Part shown: one piece after another, positions 1 through 5,159 of the stretch
How positions within the stretch are numbered: position 1 is the stretch's first letter
Layout: each line of letters opens with the position of its first letter
NCBI GenBank assembly: GCA_030539475.1
Contig: JAUNRY010000095.1
Span: 1 to 7,947 of the forward strand
Direction: 5' to 3'
DNA from: Bacteroidia bacterium
GTDB lineage: Bacteria; Bacteroidota; Bacteroidia; Bacteroidales; Dysgonomonadaceae
Length of the DNA: 7,947 bases
Program-made: the position numbers and the translations under genes
Notes under the pieces: model-generated
Told to the model about the DNA's origin: nothing
The model's input: only the letters and a program-made list of their open reading frames with translations
Database searches by the model: none

Positions 1-284
1 ATTGGTTCTGGAAGACCGTCTTGTGTATCTGTTTCGGTTTGCATTTCCACCGCTTGCTCAGCAGGTTTGAAAAATGTTTTCTCAATATTCAGATTTATCG
101 CGGGCAGCTTTATTTTTACAGGGTTAAAAGGCATTAAAAGCGACAAGCCCAAAATACACAGAAGCATAAAGCGTTGTAGTCTGAAGTTTTTCGACGTCCT
201 AAATATCAGCCAATAAGCCACATAAAGCAATGCTGTCATAGCTATAAAAATCAGCACGTAATATAGGATAAATGAGATATTCAT
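1..284 (-). CDS. M56 family (BlaR1/MecR1-like) membrane peptidase, N-terminal part, cut by window edge
   Basis: The frame is open from the ATG at 284 to the window edge, giving the first 94 residues. It begins MNISFILYYVLIFIAMTALL, a membrane segment that continues to about residue 28. A short basic loop follows (RTSKNFRLQR, about 29-38), then a second hydrophobic segment (about 39-52) and a polar region ending with several Glu, Gln and Thr. This two-helix start with an R-x-x-x-x-F-R-L-x-R-type loop is characteristic of Bacteroidota M56 peptidases. The zinc-binding HExxH motif would lie further on and is not in the window. The start codon overlaps the blaI-like stop as ATGA, so the two are translationally coupled. 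In such pairs the membrane protein senses a signal and leads to repressor cleavage. The ligand is unknown, and a role in beta-lactam resistance should not be assumed. Family call from N-terminus plus neighbour. Confidence 0.8.
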   Translation of the reverse strand, partial: MNISFILYYVLIFIAMTALLYVAYWLIFRTSKNFRLQRFMLLCILGLSLLMPFNPVKIKLPAINLNIEKTFFKPAEQAVEMQTETDTQDGLPEP

Positions 285-652
285 TTTGATTTTTCTATTT
301 TGCTTTCGATTAATTGTTTCAATTCATCGAGTTCGTTCAGACTGATTTTTTCATTTTTCAAAAAACAAGAAAAAAGCTGGGTCGTTGAGCCGTTGAACAG
401 TCCGCGAAATGTTTCTTTCAGCACGTGCTGCGCGTAATCCGTTTTACTGATTTTGGGCGAATAAACGTGCGTTTTTCCAAAGGTAACGTGCTGCACGTAA
501 CCTTTTGCTTCCAACACTTTAATTACTGTTGCCACCGTGTTATAAGCCGGTTTTGGCTCGTCCAGCACGTTCAATACATCACTTACCGCACCTTGATTAA
601 CTTCCCATAAAGCGTGTAAAATTTCTTCTTGTGCTTTTGTAATTTCCTGCAT
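281..652 (-). CDS. blaI: BlaI/MecI/CopY-type winged-helix transcriptional repressor
   Basis: The product has 123 residues, a normal length for BlaI/MecI. The N-terminal 65 residues form the winged-helix DNA-binding domain: an ILHALWEV helix (about 11-18), a recognition helix region PAYNTVATVIKVLEAKGYV (about 35-53) with the family's typical Y/N-TV-x-T-x-[IL]-x-x-L pattern, and a wing ending HVYSP (about 62-66). The rest is the helical dimerisation domain (about 72-123), with SCFLKN at 95-100 in the region where staphylococcal BlaI is cleaved. Such repressors bind TACA/TGTA dyads as dimers and are inactivated through the partner M56 protease, encoded directly downstream with an ATGA overlap. 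Two TACAAATGTA sites lie in front of this gene, so autoregulation is likely. Other targets cannot be seen here. The symbol denotes the family; the physiological role is open. Confidence 0.9.
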   Translation of the reverse strand: MQEITKAQEEILHALWEVNQGAVSDVLNVLDEPKPAYNTVATVIKVLEAKGYVQHVTFGKTHVYSPKISKTDYAQHVLKETFRGLFNGSTTQLFSCFLKNEKISLNELDELKQLIESKIEKSK

Positions 653-676
653 ATTTGGTTTTCTTATATATTAGGC

Positions 677-686
677 TACAAATGTA
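677..686. promoter_or_regulatory. BlaI-like operator 1 (TACAAATGTA)
   Basis: TACAAATGTA is a near-perfect dyad with TACA and TGTA arms, the core recognised by BlaI/MecI repressors. It starts 25 bases before the repressor ATG. The same ten bases recur at 710-719, with centres 33 bp apart, about three helical turns, which would put two dimers on one face of the DNA. Binding is inferred from the motif and its position. Confidence 0.65.
679..686 (-). promoter_or_regulatory. Candidate -7 box of the blaI promoter (TACATTTG)
   Basis: Read on the minus strand, 686 to 679 is TACATTTG, a perfect match to the Bacteroidota -7 consensus TAnnTTTG. Transcription would start near 672 and leave a leader of about 20 bases. 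The box overlaps operator 1. A TTTG at 715-712 could serve as the -33 element, but its 25-base spacer is longer than the usual 19-21, so the upstream half is uncertain. Confidence 0.5.
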
Positions 687-708
687 ATTCAATATTTTGA
701 AATAAATA

Positions 709-720
709 CTACAAATGTAG
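709..720. promoter_or_regulatory. BlaI-like operator 2 (CTACAAATGTAG)
   Basis: This is the second, more symmetrical copy of the repressor-site candidate: CTACA and TGTAG arms around AA. It shares its core with the site at 677-686. It lies about 57 bases upstream of the repressor start, where the -33 region of the promoter would fall. Binding is inferred. Confidence 0.65.
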
Positions 721-815
721 TTTTTATTTGTGATTTAAATTAGTTTAACATTGAGTGTTGCCTAATTCTGTGTCGCTACTAAAAGTCTTGGTTCTTTGCT
801 CTCTTGTCTTGCAGT

Positions 816-1943
816 CTAATCCACCCACATCAACTCACTCATAATCCCGTCGGAAATAAAGACGCCGCGAGTGGTGAGAATTAAGCAGTTGTCAATTATT
901 ATTAGGTTGCCGGTGATTACATGCTTTTTCGCGTTTTCGATACAATAATTGTGGTATTTCGCGCCGAAATTGGTTTTCAACTGTTGCAAATTTACTCCCC
1001 ACATGGTTCGCAATCCGGTTAAAATAAATTCGTTGTATTTTTGGGCGGGTGTTAAATGTTCGGTTTCCTGCAACGGTTTTCCCGATTGAACCGATTGGAT
1101 GTATTTATCGAGCGAAGCTATGTTCCACGATCGGTTTTCTCCGTCGTAAGAATGTGCCGATGGCCCTAATCCCAGGTATTTTTCGTTTTTCCAATACGAT
1201 GTGTTGTGTTGAGAATACAGGCCGTTTCCGGCAAAATTAGAAATCTCGTAATGCTCAAAACCGTTTTCGGCAAGTGTATCGATAAGCGTGGAGAACATTT
1301 CGGTGCTCGTTTCATCGGTAACCGGTTGTACGCGGCCTTTTTGAAGAAGGGAATACAGCTTTGTCTTTGGTTCGTAGATGAGATGATACGCCGAAATATG
1401 CTGAATGTTCAGTTCACAGGCTTTTTGCAGGTTTTTTCTCCAGGTTTCGAGTGTTTGACGGGGCAGGCCGTACATGAGATCGATACTGATATTATCGAAA
1501 CCCGCTTGTTGACAACGTTTAACGGCATCAATGGCTTGTTGTGAAGAATGTCGCCGGCTTAAAAACTTCAACTCATCGTTATCGAAACTCTGAATGCCGA
1601 TACTGATTCGGTTAAAAGGCAACTCGCGAAGCAGTTGAATGTATTCTTCCGAAAGATCGTCAGGATTGGCTTCCAGTGTAATTTCTGCATTTTTTTCTAT
1701 CGAAAACAGGGAGAAAAGCGCGTCGAAAATTTGTTCAAAATGCCGGTTGCTCAATCGCGAGGGCGTTCCGCCACCGAAATATATGGTTTTTACCGGCTCC
1801 GGTATTTCGTTTTTTCGAATATCGGCTTCCGCGCACAGCGCATCAACGAAATCGTTTATCTTGCTTTCGTCGGTTTCTTTGTAAAAATCACAATAAACAC
1901 ATCGTGTTTTGCAAAAGGGAATGTGGATGTAAATTCCGGCCAT
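816..1943 (-). CDS. hemW: Radical SAM heme chaperone HemW (HemN-like)
   Basis: The product has 375 residues, close to E. coli HemW (378) and shorter than true HemN. The radical-SAM cluster motif is C11-x3-C15-x2-C18 (CKTRCVYC), followed by D-F. HemN has a fourth cysteine at that Phe, so its absence points to HemW. Other motifs are GGGTPS at 57-62 (SAM contact), EANPDD, RISIGIQSF at 112-120, DLMYGLP at 155-161, HNTSYW at 246-251 and GLGPSAHSYDG at 258-268. A HemN_C-type C-terminal domain with LTTRGVFISDGIMSEL ends the protein. HemW binds heme and an Fe4S4 cluster and delivers heme to acceptor proteins; it is not the coproporphyrinogen oxidase. I chose the ATG at 1943 over a GTG at 1958, because the GTG lies inside a perfect palindrome and MAGIYIHIPFC is the usual family start. 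It follows the HD hydrolase gene by 29 bases and is probably cotranscribed with it. Confidence 0.93.
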   Translation of the reverse strand: MAGIYIHIPFCKTRCVYCDFYKETDESKINDFVDALCAEADIRKNEIPEPVKTIYFGGGTPSRLSNRHFEQIFDALFSLFSIEKNAEITLEANPDDLSEEYIQLLRELPFNRISIGIQSFDNDELKFLSRRHSSQQAIDAVKRCQQAGFDNISIDLMYGLPRQTLETWRKNLQKACELNIQHISAYHLIYEPKTKLYSLLQKGRVQPVTDETSTEMFSTLIDTLAENGFEHYEISNFAGNGLYSQHNTSYWKNEKYLGLGPSAHSYDGENRSWNIASLDKYIQSVQSGKPLQETEHLTPAQKYNEFILTGLRTMWGVNLQQLKTNFGAKYHNYCIENAKKHVITGNLIIIDNCLILTTRGVFISDGIMSELMWVD

Positions 1944-1952
1944 CGTATGGAG

Positions 1953-1972
1953 AGACACACGGCCGTGTGTCT
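1953..1972. repeat. Perfect 20-bp palindrome between the HD hydrolase gene and hemW
   Basis: AGACACACGGCCGTGTGTCT equals its own reverse complement over all 20 bases. It begins directly after the HD-gene stop codon (1973-1975) and ends nine bases before the hemW ATG. In mRNA it can form an 8-bp stem with a GGCC loop. No T-run follows, so it is not a standard terminator. The flanks (GTAtggAG on one side, CTttAC on the other) recall a degenerate GTAGAGAC...GTCTCTAC REP-like palindrome. That link is inference. Confidence 0.85.
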
Positions 1973-2404
1973 TTACTGTGTCAGTTGTTTGTAAGCTTTT
2001 AAATACTTTCGGAGCCGGGAAACGGCGGAATCATCAAGTTCTTTGAGGCGGCGAATATCCATGTTGTCTGTTAAATCGTTTAGTTTCACGCGAAGAGCAA
2101 TTGGATTTTTTGCCACGCGCTGCAGGTATTCATCGTAAGTTTCCGAATCATCGTAATGCGTCATCGCATCTACCGCGCTCAGAATTTCATCCGAAAAACC
2201 TTCTTGTTCCAAGTTTTCCAGCGTCCAGTCGGAGTCTTCAATAACATCGTGCAACGCGCCTGTTATTTTTTCCTGCAACGTGTGCCCGGCGCTCATTACC
2301 CGAAAAACGTGCCCGAGATAAGGCTGTCCGTTTTTATCGAAATGCCCTGTATGGGCTTCAGCGGCAATTTCGGCCGCCAGTATGAGTTGTTCCTGTAACG
2401 TCAT
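1973..2404 (-). CDS. Stand-alone HD-domain phosphohydrolase related to the SpoT/Mesh1 hydrolase domain
   Basis: The protein has 143 residues and is a single HD domain without synthetase, TGS or ACT domains. Residues matching the RelA/SpoT hydrolase site are H32 (in YLGHVFRV), H52-D53 and E56-D57 (in LHDVIED), and D110 with N114 (in VKLNDLTDNMD, matching K-L-A-D-x-x-x-N in SpoT). All the expected metal and catalytic positions are therefore present. Members of this HD group use a divalent metal, often Mn2+, to remove pyrophosphate or phosphate from nucleotides; the SpoT and Mesh1 members degrade (p)ppGpp. Alarmone hydrolysis is possible here, but the substrate is not proven by sequence. No signal peptide, so cytoplasmic. 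Its ATG overlaps the stop of the upstream phosphodiesterase gene as ATGA, which implies coupled translation. Confidence 0.8.
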   Translation of the reverse strand: MTLQEQLILAAEIAAEAHTGHFDKNGQPYLGHVFRVMSAGHTLQEKITGALHDVIEDSDWTLENLEQEGFSDEILSAVDAMTHYDDSETYDEYLQRVAKNPIALRVKLNDLTDNMDIRRLKELDDSAVSRLRKYLKAYKQLTQ

Positions 2405-3177
2405 TTTCTTTTGTCGATTAATTCTCGTGTAAGCAATGGCTCATCGGTGGTAATAAAATCGACATGTAAGTCGATCATTTTGTTGATATCATCGGCGGAG
2501 TTTACCGTCCATACATTGACTTTCAGTCCGAGGTTGTGTGATTCTTTTACCCAGTGCGGATTTTTTTTCAGCACGTTGTGGTGATAATCGATTCCGGAAG
2601 CGCCCATGGCTTTAATCACCCGGGGCGAAAGATCGCCGTTGAGGTAATATACCGGTGCATTCGGATCGATCTTTATAACCTGATTTACGAAGTTGACTCC
2701 AAAGGAAATGTATTCTACACGATTTTGCAATCCCCTGTCGTGAACCATCTTGATGACTTTCCGGGCCAATTCATCTTCTCTTTCCTTGGTTTTGTGGGTT
2801 TTAAACTCGATGATGAGCTTGGTGCCCCGGCACTTTTCAAAAGCATCCAGGTATTCTTCTACCGTAGGTAACGGTTCGCCGTTGGCGAGTTTCACTTGCC
2901 GGAGCGTGGCCGCAGGTGTTTCCTGAACAAGCAGTTTTTTGCCGTTGAGAGTAACATCGGCATCGTGATTCACTACCGGAACGCCGTCCGATGAGAGCCA
3001 GATATCCACTTCGGAACCGTAAGCCTCAATGGCATCGGCTTTCATTAAAGCGGCGATGGAGTTTTGTGCGCCGCCGTCTGTCTTCCAGTATCCGCGATGC
3101 GCGATTATTTCCTGCGCCGAAGCGTAAAAAATGAAATGTGAAAATAACAGGGTGAGGATTAAATTTTTTGGATTCAT
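2401..3177 (-). CDS. Secreted glycerophosphodiester phosphodiesterase family protein
   Basis: The product has 258 residues, including a signal peptide (about 1-21, cut near ASA-QE) without a lipobox cysteine, so it is probably periplasmic. The GDPD TIM-barrel motifs follow at once: H27-R28 (AHRGYW), E56-x-D58 (EVDIW), H71-D72 (VVNHDAD) and E124 (LIIEFK). These match the two catalytic histidines and three metal ligands of known GDPDs. The usual PENT motif is AQNS (37-40). The C-terminal VNVWTVNS (220-227) and FITTDEP (241-247) are typical barrel-closing segments. The family splits glycerophosphodiesters into glycerol-3-phosphate and an alcohol, serving lipid-headgroup scavenging. The exact substrate is unknown. 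The start ATG at 3177 gives an intact signal peptide. The gene lies 61 bases after the isomerase-like gene and overlaps the HD hydrolase gene by four bases. Confidence 0.9.
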   Translation of the reverse strand: MNPKNLILTLLFSHFIFYASAQEIIAHRGYWKTDGGAQNSIAALMKADAIEAYGSEVDIWLSSDGVPVVNHDADVTLNGKKLLVQETPAATLRQVKLANGEPLPTVEEYLDAFEKCRGTKLIIEFKTHKTKEREDELARKVIKMVHDRGLQNRVEYISFGVNFVNQVIKIDPNAPVYYLNGDLSPRVIKAMGASGIDYHHNVLKKNPHWVKESHNLGLKVNVWTVNSADDINKMIDLHVDFITTDEPLLTRELIDKRK

Positions 3178-3238
3178 TGCCGTAGGATTTATTTTGTACG
3201 AGAATTAAAACAATGTTTCTTGCCAGTTGTTTAAAAAA

Positions 3239-4120
3239 TTACATCGGTAAATGTTTCAACAACAACTCTTTGCTTTTCTTTACGTTTTCACGCCCGGCCG
3301 ACTCGATACCGTACCAACCCCTAAAACCGGCATCATAAGCCATCTTTATCATTTTTTCGGTGAGCGCGTCGGACGGTTGGTTGCGAAACGACATGCCACC
3401 GGCGTAAGGAAGCGTTTTCTCCAGAAAAGCAACATTGTCGAATTGCGAGCCCGGTTCTCTCCAGTCGGGTAAAACACCAAGATATTTGCTGTTTACTTCT
3501 TTCATTAAAGATACAAGCCAGTCGGCATCGTTTGAAACGCCGCCGTGATTTTCTATCAGGATGCTGATACCGGCTGGAACAGCATGTTCGAGCATCATGT
3601 TGTATGAGTCGGCAGCCCATTTGAGCGCCTCGGTTTTGTCGATGTCTTTTGGCCCGATGCAGTTGGTGCGAATGGCATGGCAGCCCAGGTATTGAGCAAT
3701 ATCAATCCATTTGCGGTGATTGATTACCGTTTGTTTGCGCTCCTCTTTCGAGGGTGTGCAGGTTTCACCTTCGGCATCCACCATTATCAGAACCATTTTC
3801 ACACCGTAATTGTCGGCGTTTCTTTTCAGTTGGTTCAGGTAGTTTGCAGTGGGAACCTCAAAAAGGGTATTTACAAATTCTATTCCGTTCAGGCCGAAAT
3901 CTTCGCGCGCAATTCTGGGAAAATCCAGCGTTTTCCATTTGCCGCTTGTAACTTCACCCACCAAAGCCCATTGGGCAAGCGAAATATCGTTCTTGCTAAT
4001 CCATGCCGATTTTTTGGCGGCTTGCGCACTTTGTGTTTTTAATAACGCTGGAGCGATAAAACTTCCGGCTCCGATAACGAGCGATTTCTCGATAAAACCG
4101 CGACGAGTTACTTTTTTCAT
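3239..4120 (-). CDS. Tat-exported sugar phosphate isomerase/epimerase-like TIM-barrel protein
   Basis: The product has 293 residues. The N-terminus has a twin-arginine signal (TRRGFIEKS at 5-13), a hydrophobic stretch to about residue 26 and a likely cut after the SAQAA region, so it is exported folded, probably with its metal bound. The mature part reads as the xylose-isomerase-like / AP-endonuclease-2 barrel: GLNGIEFV (76-83), VKMVLIMVDAEGE (107-119), ILIENHGG (187-194), LGVLPDWREPG (214-224) and GWYGIESAG (268-276). E190, D219 and E273 are candidate metal ligands. The position near 244-247 that often carries a metal-binding His reads SFRN, so the site may be altered. The substrate is unknown; many relatives sit in polysaccharide or inositol loci, but here the only neighbour downstream is a phosphodiesterase. 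No strong promoter box is visible upstream; a one-mismatch TATCTTTC lies at 4182-4175. Confidence 0.8.
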   Translation of the reverse strand: MKKVTRRGFIEKSLVIGAGSFIAPALLKTQSAQAAKKSAWISKNDISLAQWALVGEVTSGKWKTLDFPRIAREDFGLNGIEFVNTLFEVPTANYLNQLKRNADNYGVKMVLIMVDAEGETCTPSKEERKQTVINHRKWIDIAQYLGCHAIRTNCIGPKDIDKTEALKWAADSYNMMLEHAVPAGISILIENHGGVSNDADWLVSLMKEVNSKYLGVLPDWREPGSQFDNVAFLEKTLPYAGGMSFRNQPSDALTEKMIKMAYDAGFRGWYGIESAGRENVKKSKELLLKHLPM

Positions 4121-4208
4121 TTATGTTGATTTTATAATTTGTACAACTGTGTCTGACTTTGTTGTTAATTTCTCGAAAGATAATAAATTTTATTCTTTGT
4201 CTGAGATA

Positions 4209-4220
4209 TTTTGCGCAAAA
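4209..4220. promoter_or_regulatory. 12-bp palindrome in the divergent intergenic region
   Basis: TTTTGCGCAAAA is a perfect 12-bp dyad about 35 bases upstream of the nfo -7 box and 89 bases from the start of the divergent isomerase gene. It is followed by a run of nine T (4226-4234). The position suits an operator or A/T-rich upstream element, but no regulator is known and a chance palindrome in A/T-rich DNA is possible. Confidence 0.3.
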
Positions 4221-4254
4221 ACAACTTTTTTTTTAAAATTTCAACCTTATCGTG

Positions 4255-4262
4255 TATCTTTG
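4255..4262 (+). promoter_or_regulatory. -7 box of the nfo promoter (TATCTTTG)
   Basis: TATCTTTG matches the Bacteroidota -7 consensus TAnnTTTG exactly. Transcription would begin near 4269, leaving an A-rich leader of about 30 bases before the ATG at 4299. No TTG is found at the -33 distance; that region is the T-run and AAAATTTC, so the upstream element is weak. It probably drives nfo and nhaD together. Confidence 0.6.
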
Positions 4263-4298
4263 TTGCATCTAATTTGAATTTTTAAAAAACAAAAACTC

Positions 4299-5150
4299 AT
4301 GAAATACGTAGGCGCACACATCAGCGCGGCAGGCGGAGTTGAAAACGCACCCTTAAACGCTCACGCCATTGGAGCAAAAGCTTTCGCTTTTTTTACCAAA
4401 AATCAGAAACAATGGTTTGCATCGGCTTACACCGAAAAAAATATAGAACTCTTTAAATCGCGTTGCGCGGAGCTGGGCTATTCGCCCGATTATATACTTC
4501 CGCACGACAGTTACCTCATCAACCTGGGGCATCCCGAAGAAGAGGGTTTAAAGAAATCGCGCGCCGCTTTTTTCGATGAAATGCACCGGTGCGAGCAACT
4601 GGGATTGAATCGTTTCAACTTCCATCCGGGCAGCCATCTTAACAAAATATCCATAGACGATTGTCTCGACAGGATTGCCGAATCGGTAAATATGGCACTC
4701 GACAGGACAAACGGTGTTGCTGCCGTCATAGAAAACACCGCCGGGCAAGGAACCAATCTGGGGCATACGTTTGAGCAAATTGCCCACATCATAGATAAAG
4801 TGGAAGACAAAAGCAGGGTGGGCGTGTGCTTGGACACGGCACACACGTTGGCCGCCGGCTATGAAATAAGGACAAAAGAAAGTTTCGATGCCACTTTTAC
4901 GTTATTCGAAAATGTTGTGGGTTTTAAATACCTGAAGGGAATGCACATCAACGATTCCAAAAAAGAACTGGCATCGCGCGTTGACCGCCACGATAGCATC
5001 GGGAAAGGGCTGATGAATATGGATTTGTTCGGTTACATTATGAACGACCCCCGTTTCGATAATATGCCGCTCATCCTCGAAACGCCCGACGATACGCTTT
5101 GGGCCGAAGAGATACAGTTGCTGTATTCACTCAAAAGTCAAAACTCATAA
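4299..5150 (+). CDS. nfo: Endonuclease IV (deoxyribonuclease IV, AP endonuclease)
   Basis: The product has 283 residues, against 285 in E. coli Nfo. All nine metal ligands of the trinuclear zinc site are present at the E. coli numbers: H69, H109, E145, D179, H182, H216, D229, H231 and E261. Signature segments are MKYVGAHISAAGG at the start, NFHPGS, IENTAGQG, VCLDTAH and HDSIGKG. The enzyme cuts DNA on the 5' side of abasic sites and removes 3'-blocking groups in base excision repair, in the cytoplasm. The ATG at 4299 gives the canonical N-terminus. The last six residues (LKSQNS) are encoded by a tandem 7-base repeat that also supplies the stop codon. nhaD follows after nine bases in the same frame. 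The divergent neighbour shares the same broad barrel superfamily. Confidence 0.97.
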   Translation: MKYVGAHISAAGGVENAPLNAHAIGAKAFAFFTKNQKQWFASAYTEKNIELFKSRCAELGYSPDYILPHDSYLINLGHPEEEGLKKSRAAFFDEMHRCEQLGLNRFNFHPGSHLNKISIDDCLDRIAESVNMALDRTNGVAAVIENTAGQGTNLGHTFEQIAHIIDKVEDKSRVGVCLDTAHTLAAGYEIRTKESFDATFTLFENVVGFKYLKGMHINDSKKELASRVDRHDSIGKGLMNMDLFGYIMNDPRFDNMPLILETPDDTLWAEEIQLLYSLKSQNS

Positions 5151-5158
5151 CTCAAAAC
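5131..5158 (+). repeat. Tandem heptanucleotide repeat, four copies, across the nfo stop codon
   Basis: Units are TCAAAAG (5131-5137), TCAAAAC (5138-5144), TCATAAC (5145-5151) and TCAAAAC (5152-5158); the nhaD ATG follows one base later. The nfo stop TAA (5148-5150) arises from the single A-to-T variant in unit three. Because seven is not a multiple of three, a change in copy number would shift the end of nfo and the spacing before nhaD. Confidence 0.85.
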
Positions 5159-5159
5159 T

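Noticed and set aside
425..610. Plus-strand open frame opposite the BlaI-like gene
   Set aside because: It lies wholly within a clear BlaI gene on the other strand and has no recognisable domain. The same reasoning excludes the other antisense frames over hemW, nfo and nhaD.
1944..1958. Upstream GTG start for hemW (adds MSLHT)
   Set aside because: The GTG lies inside the 20-bp palindrome, and the usual family N-terminus begins at the ATG at 1943.
3208..3232. Inverted repeat AAACAA...TTGTTT between the isomerase-like and GDPD genes as a terminator
   Set aside because: The six-base A/T-rich stem with a 13-base loop is too weak, and no convincing T-run follows the stem on the minus strand.
3333..3620. 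Overlapping minus-strand frame inside the isomerase-like gene
   Set aside because: It is an alternative frame of a well-supported gene, is rich in Arg and Cys as expected for out-of-frame reading, and has no family match.
4175..4182. TATCTTTC on the minus strand as the isomerase-gene promoter
   Set aside because: It has one mismatch to TAnnTTTG at the conserved G and no well-spaced TTG, so it is too weak to list as a feature.
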